Source of the DNA: Parcubacteria group bacterium
Lineage (GTDB): Bacteria; Patescibacteriota; JACQLU01
Length of the DNA stretch: 35,337 nucleotides
Assembly (NCBI GenBank): GCA_016203935.1
Contig: JACQLU010000066.1
Coordinates: 1-35,337 of the forward strand
Direction: 5' to 3'
A program made the translations under genes and the position numbers. This document shows, piece by piece, positions 1 to 6,048 of this stretch (position 1 is its first letter; every line of letters begins with the position of its first letter). The notes under the pieces were generated by a model, which was not told the DNA's origin, did no database searches, and saw nothing but the letters and a program-made list of their open reading frames with translations.

Positions 1-1
1 C

Positions 2-265
2 TCTTCGTATGACCTCATCAACATTGACCGCTTCAACGCTTATATCAAACTGATGATTGACGGTACCCCTTCGCGGCCATTTAACCTTGGGACGATCAAA
101 CCCAAGAGCAATCCCGACCGCAAGCGCGCCGAGGCGATACGACAGCTCTCCCGCCTCAAGTACGGCCGCCCAAGAAGCGAAGTGGTAGCGGAAATCTACG
201 AGCGCTCACAACTAGGAGATCTTCCCGCCGCTCCTTCAATGCCTCCACCTCCTTCATCACCCTGA
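2..265 (+). CDS. C-terminal fragment of probable TraD/TraG-type conjugative-transfer ATPase
   Basis: The reading frame is open to the left edge of the window, so only the last 87 residues are present; the first in-frame ATG at 53 is internal. The fragment carries a YDLINIDRFNAYIKLMIDG stretch, then SRPFN, a basic helix-rich segment ending in LSRLKYGR, and a proline-rich tail. From memory, this resembles the C-terminus of the type IV secretion DNA-binding (TraD/TraG/VirD4-like) ATPases common in Patescibacteria, in which the ATPase core lies upstream. No Walker motif is visible here because that part lies outside the window. The family call is an inference from the tail alone; it could be another large membrane ATPase. 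The gene converges on the minus-strand gene at 328. Confidence 0.5.
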   Translation, partial: SSYDLINIDRFNAYIKLMIDGTPSRPFNLGTIKPKSNPDRKRAEAIRQLSRLKYGRPRSEVVAEIYERSQLGDLPAAPSMPPPPSSP

Positions 266-278
266 CTAATGAAAAGTC

Positions 279-305
279 TTCCTCCTCTTAACATAAGAGG
301 AGGGA
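279..305 (-). terminator. Rho-independent terminator of the 328-1230 gene
   Basis: A perfect 10-bp inverted repeat (281-290 with 294-303, loop ACA) sits 25 bases past the stop of the minus-strand gene. Read on the minus strand it is followed by AAGACTTTTC, a short T-run. On the plus strand no T-run follows, so it mainly serves the minus gene. It separates two converging genes. Confidence 0.6.
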
Positions 306-327
306 AGGAGGAGTTATATCCACCGTC

Positions 328-1230
328 TCACGGCGAGTCAGTGGGTTGTTGGTCTTCTCGTTTGGCTTCTTGACCTCGCTTGAGAGCCGCTCGATCAAAT
401 CCTTTATTTCGCTCGATCAGTTCAGCCACTTTTAGCTCAAATATCCCCTTAAAATGCTCCCACGCCTTTTTTTCAAAATCCTTGGCATCCTCGCTGCCGA
501 CGAAAAGAAAGAGAAAGACTTCTCTAATTAAAGTATTCTTTGGATTACGTGGATCGAGATAATCACGAATGTATGAGTAATCCTTGACGTAAATAGTATC
601 GATGACTTCCTTTTCGAGCGTTTCACGTTCTTCGGAATTCTGTGCATTTACCATCTTGGCACGGAGAGATTCATTGTTTGTATAGAAATAACCAAATTGT
701 GAGCGAAACTTCTGCTCTTGAATGTCGCGGGAAAGCCAATCGAGGGTATCATTCCGATTTTCTTCTAGCGGTTCCTTGGGTAGCGTACTCTCCACAATCT
801 GCGGTTGGCCTTGTGTTTCCATTCCTTCGGTTGCCGAGGTCTCGACGGGAATACTTGCGACACCCACATCAGACTCTGGTACGCTCTCTTGAGGAGGAAG
901 CGATGCCGTTACCTCGGCGGCGTCTACGTAGCCCTCATAATAACGCTCAAAATTCTCCTGCCATCCCTGTGCTGCCGCATCCTCTCCTAGCTCCGCAGCA
1001 ATCAGAGGGCCTGCACTGGTTTGATACCACTCAGCAGTTTTAAGGGCACCGTCGTGTCGGATCATTCGTATCGACTGCGCATCCGCTTGGTCGATAACCG
1101 CTACTTCTTCGGGCGGCATCGCCAACTCCGAAAACTCAACTCTCCTCTCGGCTGATTCGGGCTCTTGCGGCTGCTGTTCAGGCGGCGGCGGTTGAGATAC
1201 TCCTTGTGATTCAATATCTTCTTCTGGCAT
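328..1230 (-). CDS. Hypothetical acidic protein, 300 aa
   Basis: I do not recognise this protein. The first 30 residues are rich in Pro, Gln and Glu, with PPPPEQQPQEPE, and look disordered. A more structured part follows around residues 35-110, with many Ala and Glu and aromatic residues (FERYYEGYVD). A second Pro/Glu/Thr-rich stretch covers roughly 110-155. The C-terminal half is charged and helical and ends in a Lys/Arg/Glu-rich tail. No signal peptide or membrane segment is visible, so it is probably cytoplasmic. It lies 12 bases after the 159-aa gene in the same direction, so the two are likely co-transcribed. No clear Shine-Dalgarno site precedes the ATG. A terminator hairpin at 281-303 follows. 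Confidence 0.75.
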   Translation of the reverse strand: MPEEDIESQGVSQPPPPEQQPQEPESAERRVEFSELAMPPEEVAVIDQADAQSIRMIRHDGALKTAEWYQTSAGPLIAAELGEDAAAQGWQENFERYYEGYVDAAEVTASLPPQESVPESDVGVASIPVETSATEGMETQGQPQIVESTLPKEPLEENRNDTLDWLSRDIQEQKFRSQFGYFYTNNESLRAKMVNAQNSEERETLEKEVIDTIYVKDYSYIRDYLDPRNPKNTLIREVFLFLFVGSEDAKDFEKKAWEHFKGIFELKVAELIERNKGFDRAALKRGQEAKREDQQPTDSP

Positions 1231-1242
1231 GGGAAATCTTTA

Positions 1243-1722
1243 CTATTCCCGCAGCTTTCTCAACACTCCTTCATAACCTATTTGCCCCAACTTCTTTAAT
1301 TCTGGACTAATACCCACTTTGGCATAGAACTCCTCCTGCAAACGCTCATAGCCGGGACCTCCTCTAGCATCAGTCCTTTTCCATATACCACGCCGCTCCC
1401 CATCCGCGTCAACAGCATTGCGTACATTGTTAAGCCACGCTGCTTGCCACTCGGCGAATTGTTCGAGGGGTACATTCTTACTGATCATTTTGTTATCCTC
1501 GGTCTTTCCGACAACGACTGTATCGCCCTCAACCTCACGAATCTGCCAATCAAATTCTGCTTTAGGGACACCGGCTGGTGTCGTCTCACTCCGCTCAACT
1601 CGGAATTTACCGTTCGCTTCGCGCAATTCGTTAAGCGCCGCGCGCATACGTTCCATATATTCCTGCTCGCGGCTTTCCTGCCCCATATCTTGCTGGGGTG
1701 GACCTTCATGTCCTCTGTTCAT
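1243..1722 (-). CDS. Hypothetical protein, 159 aa
   Basis: Not recognised. The N-terminus (residues 1-45) is Gln/Glu/Arg-rich and helical (MERMRAALNELREANGKF). It leads into a segment with beta-strand character (DWQIREVEGDTVVVGKTEDN, about 78-97), which could be a small SH3-like fold. Then come Trp-containing helices (EQFAEWQAAWLNNVRNAV) and a basic C-terminus. No membrane segment is seen. It is the first gene of a probable two-gene unit with the 300-aa gene (12-base gap). The AT-rich 72 bases before it hold the likely promoter and the terminator of the preceding nucleotidyltransferase gene. No Shine-Dalgarno site is visible. Confidence 0.75.
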   Translation of the reverse strand: MNRGHEGPPQQDMGQESREQEYMERMRAALNELREANGKFRVERSETTPAGVPKAEFDWQIREVEGDTVVVGKTEDNKMISKNVPLEQFAEWQAAWLNNVRNAVDADGERRGIWKRTDARGGPGYERLQEEFYAKVGISPELKKLGQIGYEGVLRKLRE

Positions 1723-1757
1723 AAAAGAAAATTAAATTATGAAAATTGCTTATGAGA

Positions 1758-1790
1758 CAAAAAACTTAAGAGTCCTTCTTCATAGGATCT
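1758..1790 (-). terminator. Probable terminator after the nucleotidyltransferase gene
   Basis: On the minus strand AGATCCT (1790-1784) can pair with AGGACTCT (1776-1769), leaving one bulged base, and a TTTTTT run follows within a few bases (plus-strand A-run 1758-1764). The hairpin begins 5 bases after the stop of the nucleotidyltransferase gene and would end the nfo-containing transcript. The stem is short, so confidence is moderate. Confidence 0.45.
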
Positions 1791-1794
1791 TATA

Positions 1795-2067
1795 TTAATC
1801 TTTTTGAACATATTCTTTGAGTAACGGATGAATAGAATTATAGGTCAAGAGATCAACTTTCTTTCCGAGCGCCATCTCTAACTTCCGCTGTAATCTTACG
1901 AGATCGAGTAAGCTTGCCTCTTTGGGCATTTCTACCAATAGGTCGATATCGCTATCCTCTCTCGCTTCCCCTCGCACATAGGAACCAAAAAGGGATGACT
2001 GGGTTATACCGGCCTCTTTGAGGATAGGAACGGCTCTGATTTTTATCTCATGAATATCAATCTCCAT
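1795..2067 (-). CDS. Minimal nucleotidyltransferase (MNT/MntA-like)
   Basis: A 90-residue single-domain nucleotidyltransferase. The signature GSX10DXD is intact: G28-S29, then ten residues, then D40-I-D42. A third acidic residue, D72 in KKVDLLT, fits the last metal ligand. Family members include MntA antitoxins, which AMPylate a HEPN RNase toxin, and other small DNA polymerase beta-fold transferases. Here no HEPN gene adjoins: the upstream neighbour is endonuclease IV (12-base gap) and the downstream genes are unrelated hypotheticals. It is the last gene of the minus-strand run from 5910. The fold call is strong; the antitoxin role is only an inference. Confidence 0.85.
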   Translation of the reverse strand: MEIDIHEIKIRAVPILKEAGITQSSLFGSYVRGEAREDSDIDLLVEMPKEASLLDLVRLQRKLEMALGKKVDLLTYNSIHPLLKEYVQKD

Positions 2068-2079
2068 AAACGCATTATA

Positions 2080-2949
2080 TCACAATTCTGTGTGAAGTTT
2101 CTTTTCAAGGCTCCTTATCACCCTAAGATTCCCCACATCATCCCCGTCTTTCTCCCACGGCGTTTCGAGGATGGCGTCGTACTTGGAAAGGACGGGGTGG
2201 TTTACTATCGCGCGGAAGGCCGCAAGGCCAAGTTTCCCCTTCCCGATATGTTCGTGCCGATCCACGTGCGAGCCGCGATCCGATTTGGAGTCATTCATGT
2301 GGAGCACTTTGAGATACGGCATGCCAATGGCGTGATCGAACTCCTTTAACACCTTATCGATCCCTTCTTTGGTCGTATCATTATACCCAGCGGCAAAGAC
2401 ATGCTGGGTATCAATACAGACGCCGATGCGATCTGGTTTTAATTTTGTCGCTCGAATGATCGCGCCAAGCTCCCCAAAGTCACTTCCGATACTCGTGCCG
2501 CTCCCCGCAGTGGTCTCGAGGCAAAGCGGAATGGTTGATTTCGCTTTTCTACGAACATCGAGAATGGCGGCAGCGACCTTCTTGATCGCCTCGTCTACCG
2601 AGAGCTTGAGACGGTTTCCAATATGCACGATCACTCCGCGTGCGCCGATCTTCTTGCCTACTTCTAAGTCACGAATAAGTAACGCCTTAGAAAGACGCAG
2701 CAGGCGTTCATTACTGCCGGCGAGATTGACAAGGTAGGGAGCGTGGATCCAGACCGATTTGATGATTGAAGCCTTGAGCGCTTTCTGAAATCGGATTATT
2801 TCCTCTTTGGATGGATAATTCGCGCTAAACCCACGCGGATTTCCGGCAAAGATCTGGATAACGTCGCATCGCTTTTGAGCCCCTTCTTCGATGGCTTTCG
2901 AGAGCCCGCCGGCGATGGAGACATGCAAACCAAATACCATATTAGACAT
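2080..2949 (-). CDS. nfo: Endonuclease IV (AP endonuclease)
   Basis: Endonuclease IV cleaves the backbone 5' to abasic sites in base-excision repair, using three zinc ions in a TIM barrel. At 289 residues the length is typical. The nine expected metal ligands can all be placed: H69 (WIHAPYLVNLA), H109 (VIVHIGN), E145 (CLETTAG), D180 and H183 (CIDTQHVFAAGY), H217 (LHMNDSK), D230 and H232 (DRHEHIGKG), and E262 (LETP). The start at MSNMVFGLHV puts GLHVS at the usual position; M4 is an alternative. It lies 11 bases after the Clp-like gene and 12 bases before the nucleotidyltransferase, so it is probably part of one transcript. Confidence 0.97.
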   Translation of the reverse strand: MSNMVFGLHVSIAGGLSKAIEEGAQKRCDVIQIFAGNPRGFSANYPSKEEIIRFQKALKASIIKSVWIHAPYLVNLAGSNERLLRLSKALLIRDLEVGKKIGARGVIVHIGNRLKLSVDEAIKKVAAAILDVRRKAKSTIPLCLETTAGSGTSIGSDFGELGAIIRATKLKPDRIGVCIDTQHVFAAGYNDTTKEGIDKVLKEFDHAIGMPYLKVLHMNDSKSDRGSHVDRHEHIGKGKLGLAAFRAIVNHPVLSKYDAILETPWEKDGDDVGNLRVIRSLEKKLHTEL

Positions 2950-2960
2950 TTATAATCTTT

Positions 2961-5567
2961 TTATCCTAGCATTGCCACATCAAAGTAGTATGCTTCGTGT
3001 TTCTTGATCTCCCCGGCGAGTATCTTCTTCGCAATCACCGCCTCGACCCTATCCTGAATCACGCGCTTTAAGGGACGCGCCCCGAACTTGGGATCATAGC
3101 CTAACGCGGCAACCTCGCTCGTGAGCTCCTTGGAAAAGACGACCTCATAATTTTGCGAAGAGAGTTTGGTTGCCACCTCCGCCATCTCCTTTTCCGCAAT
3201 CGCCATGACCTCCTCCTTGCCGAGCGGCTCAAAGAGGATGATGCGATCAAAGCGATTAATCAGTTCCGGTTTAAAATACTGCGTGAGCAGTAGATTTACT
3301 CGTTCTTGTAAGTTCGTAAGACTCTCGCCGCGCTCAAGGGTTTCGAGGATGAGTTCGGCAGCTGCGTTAGAAGTCGCGATAATAATGGTGTTCGTAAAAT
3401 CAACGGTCTTCCCAATACTATCCGAGAGATGCCCCTCATCGAATACCTGTAAGAAGAGATCGAAAATCTTGGGGTGCGCCTTCTCGAACTCATCGAGGAG
3501 CACGAGCGTATAGGGATGTTTCTCCACGTATTCGGTAAGCTCTCCTCCTGCATACGCCTCCTCGGAATCGCGCGGCGCACCGATGAGCCGATACATTCCC
3601 TCAACCGTCGCGAACTCTGACATATCAAGCCGAAAGATGTTCTCCTCTCCGCGGTAGTAGACCGAAGCGAGCGCCTTGGCAAGCTCGGTCTTCCCGACAC
3701 CCGTGGGACCCATAAAGAGAAAGCTGGCAATCGGGCGGCGTTCCTCACGTAAGCCTACGCGGCTGCGACGCACCGCCTCGGCAATGGCGGCGACCGCTTG
3801 ATCTTGGTCAATCACGCGCGCATGAAGCTCCTCCTCAAGCTTAAGTAGATGCGCCGACTCATCGCTCGTGATGGCTTCAAGCGGAATCCCAATCTTCTCG
3901 GAAAGGAGATGAGCGATATCCTTACCCTCAACGATGCGCCCGCCGCGTTGCGACGCGGCCACCGCCGCTTCATCCAAAAGTGCAAGCGCCTTTTCAGGCC
4001 GGAGTCGATCGTGGATATAGCGCTCGGAGAGGGCAACCGCTTTCACGATGGCGTCGCGTGAGAACGCTACGCCGTGGGTCGCTTCAATCGTAGGTGTGCG
4101 GGTGGTCGCGATCGTCACCGCATCGTCGATACTCACTTCGCGTACCTTCACCACTTCAAATGAACGGGTGATGTCGGTACGCTGCTCGAGCACGCGGTTA
4201 AAGGCCTCTTCGGTGGTGGTACCGATGATTTGAAAGCGTTCCGAGGAAAGCGCCCCGGCAACGAGTTGCGAGGCATCGAGCTTCTCCGAGCCGAGTGCGG
4301 TCAAGGTATGGATATGGGGGATGAGCAAGATAACGTTTCCGGCCTCCTCAATCTCACGGAGGATCTTGGTTAATGTATGGTCAAGCGACTCTTGCGCGCC
4401 GGCGCCTGAAACCAGTGCGCCGCTATCTAAGGCCACCACCCGTTTATCGAGGACCTCCTTAAGCGCCTCGCCGCGGATGATACGATAGACTAGCCCATAA
4501 ATGAGGGCAGTGCGACCACTCCCCTCTGGCCCCACCAGGAGAACATGGCGTTTTTCAGTCCGCGCCAAGATGCGCTCGATTGCGGCGAGCTCCTCACTTC
4601 GCCCCACAATCGAGGTAAGCGCCCCGACGCGGGCAAGGTCGGTAAGATCATCACTCACCCGGTCGAGGGCAGGAGTAGGACGCGCAGTCCACGCCCGGTT
4701 CATGCGTACCCTCTTAAGATAATGGAGTTCCTTTGGCTTCCGCTGCGTCATGCCGCGACCCCCACTTCGCCACATCCAATCGAGCGTCTCTCCATACGCT
4801 TTAGGATCGATATCGAGGGCGGTAAAGAACGCCGCACATTCGACCGATATCAACGGGAACACCATAGCAAGGTGCTCCGGCAGCACTTCCCGATCCCCGC
4901 GTCTCTCTGCCATGACAAAGGCAAGCAGCGCCCACCGCTGGATCAACTCTGAATAATTCTCTGCCTCCGCCTGCGGAAGTACATCGAGGTACTCTTTCAA
5001 TTTAGTTTCGATTTCGGAGAGTGGATGCTCGAGCCTTGTAAAGGTACGGCGCAACACCGGAAGCGCAAGGAATGCTGCCAAACCATAGAAAGGATGAAAG
5101 ACCCGCCTTTGGCGGGCGGCGCGCTGAAATCCTTTTCGTAACCATGCGATGCTCTGTGGTGAAAATGTCGAGACCACATTCACGGTACCGTCGGACCTCT
5201 TCGTTATCACTCTTTGAGAGGGAAAGAGAAAGCGCGCGGCTGAGCGCCTTCTTATAAGCGCATAGCGGGCCATCAATACTAAAAGGAAGCCTCCCCACGC
5301 TGCTCCGGTTGACGCGGAGGGAAAGAATAAGAGGCGAAGGTCACGAGCCGCTGCCATGCCGCGCACGATCAAACCCACTCCGACAATAAGAAGTATGACG
5401 AGGATACTCTTTTCAATCTTTCCGAGAAGCTCTAGCTCACTTGACCAGATGCGTGGCAACGGCAGGAAACGATAGCCAAGACCCTGAACCTCGAGGGTAA
5501 CGACGCCTCCCTCTTCATGGAATGTTCCCTCACTTTCGGTATTGGTGTTGGTTGAGACACTCTTCAT
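2961..5567 (-). CDS. Membrane-anchored ClpA/ClpC-like double AAA+ ATPase with degenerate first module
   Basis: An 868-residue Clp/Hsp100-like protein. Two hydrophobic segments near the N-terminus (about 53-70 and 88-105) suggest membrane anchoring in place of the usual Clp N-domain. The first AAA+ module (about 315-545) is degenerate: Walker A is GPEGSGRT, with R352 replacing Lys, and Walker B reads ILLIPHIH, with P417-H418 replacing Asp-Glu. The second module (about 580-865) is intact: GPTGVGKT with K626, LVLLDE with D692-E693, TSN sensor 1, an arginine finger in ELINRFD, and GAR sensor 2. Both substrate-gripping pore loops lack the usual Tyr motif, and no ClpP-docking IGF/IGL loop is seen between sensor 1 and the arginine finger. 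It is therefore unlikely to be a standard ClpP partner; a remodelling or scaffold role at the membrane is an inference. It sits between a small membrane protein gene (16-base gap) and nfo. Confidence 0.9.
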   Translation of the reverse strand: MKSVSTNTNTESEGTFHEEGGVVTLEVQGLGYRFLPLPRIWSSELELLGKIEKSILVILLIVGVGLIVRGMAAARDLRLLFFPSASTGAAWGGFLLVLMARYALIRRRSAARFLFPSQRVITKRSDGTVNVVSTFSPQSIAWLRKGFQRAARQRRVFHPFYGLAAFLALPVLRRTFTRLEHPLSEIETKLKEYLDVLPQAEAENYSELIQRWALLAFVMAERRGDREVLPEHLAMVFPLISVECAAFFTALDIDPKAYGETLDWMWRSGGRGMTQRKPKELHYLKRVRMNRAWTARPTPALDRVSDDLTDLARVGALTSIVGRSEELAAIERILARTEKRHVLLVGPEGSGRTALIYGLVYRIIRGEALKEVLDKRVVALDSGALVSGAGAQESLDHTLTKILREIEEAGNVILLIPHIHTLTALGSEKLDASQLVAGALSSERFQIIGTTTEEAFNRVLEQRTDITRSFEVVKVREVSIDDAVTIATTRTPTIEATHGVAFSRDAIVKAVALSERYIHDRLRPEKALALLDEAAVAASQRGGRIVEGKDIAHLLSEKIGIPLEAITSDESAHLLKLEEELHARVIDQDQAVAAIAEAVRRSRVGLREERRPIASFLFMGPTGVGKTELAKALASVYYRGEENIFRLDMSEFATVEGMYRLIGAPRDSEEAYAGGELTEYVEKHPYTLVLLDEFEKAHPKIFDLFLQVFDEGHLSDSIGKTVDFTNTIIIATSNAAAELILETLERGESLTNLQERVNLLLTQYFKPELINRFDRIILFEPLGKEEVMAIAEKEMAEVATKLSSQNYEVVFSKELTSEVAALGYDPKFGARPLKRVIQDRVEAVIAKKILAGEIKKHEAYYFDVAMLG

Positions 5568-5583
5568 GGGATAGGCTATTCGC

Positions 5584-5910
5584 TTACAGACTCAAAAGTA
5601 CGAGGGTAAACGCCAAGGCTGGCAATACGATAAAGATAAGAAAGAATACCGTCCCCACCAAGAGAATAAGAAGGTAAATAAACATTCCCGCGATAATCCG
5701 TAAGAGACGAAAGAGCGGCCCCACCACGCGGCCGATGCCGCTGTAGTCGCCGTAGAGGGGGGTGAAGAAGAGTCGCACCATTACCGCAACCGCCATATCG
5801 CGATCGACACTCGCTATTAATCCTAGTACCGCACGCCAATAGGCGCGCGGCTTTTGATAGTACCAGTCGTCAAAGAAACCGAAAATAAGTTGTCCTAAGG
5901 AAGGAGGCAT
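5584..5910 (-). CDS. Small membrane protein, 108 aa
   Basis: Not recognised by name. The first half is amphipathic and rich in Trp, Tyr and Phe (FFDDWYYQKPRAYWRAVLG), then VDRDMAVAVMVRLFFTPLYGDYSG. The last 40 residues are almost wholly hydrophobic and probably form two closely spaced membrane helices. This arrangement, an interfacial N-terminus followed by a C-terminal hairpin, is inferred. Its stop is 16 bases before the membrane-anchored Clp-like gene, so the two proteins may work together at the membrane. An overlapping frame (5576-5839) was set aside because it has no membrane-protein logic and a basic random-looking composition. The start lies just inside the end of repeat element A. 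Confidence 0.75.
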   Translation of the reverse strand: MPPSLGQLIFGFFDDWYYQKPRAYWRAVLGLIASVDRDMAVAVMVRLFFTPLYGDYSGIGRVVGPLFRLLRIIAGMFIYLLILLVGTVFFLIFIVLPALAFTLVLLSL

Positions 5911-5919
5911 AGCTTACAA

Positions 5920-6048
5920 TGATACTCATGGATACTCGGTCGCCTCAGGCGACCGATACTCATAGATATTCGTTGTGCGTAACAATGAGTATCGCGATTC
6001 CGACCGCGGTCGGAAGAGCAAATATCTAAAAATATCTATGAATATTCA
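5920..6048. repeat. Palindromic intergenic element A (about 130 bp)
   Basis: The element fills the gap between polA and the 108-aa gene. Its ends are imperfect inverted repeats of a TGATACTCATAGATACT-like word. Inside are three palindromes: 5936-5945/5947-5956 (TCGGTCGCCT and its complement), 5954-5963/5985-5994 (CGATACTCAT and its complement), and the perfect 18-bp palindrome 5998-6015. Element B at 15368 has the same layout, and the central segment matches at 37 of 41 aligned positions. The polA stop codon lies inside its right end. It may be a small non-autonomous mobile element. Confidence 0.75.

Noticed and set aside
5576-5839. An 87-residue minus-strand frame overlapping the 108-aa membrane-protein gene
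   Set aside because: Its composition is mixed and Gly/Arg-rich, while the overlapping frame gives a coherent membrane protein ending just before the Clp-like gene.
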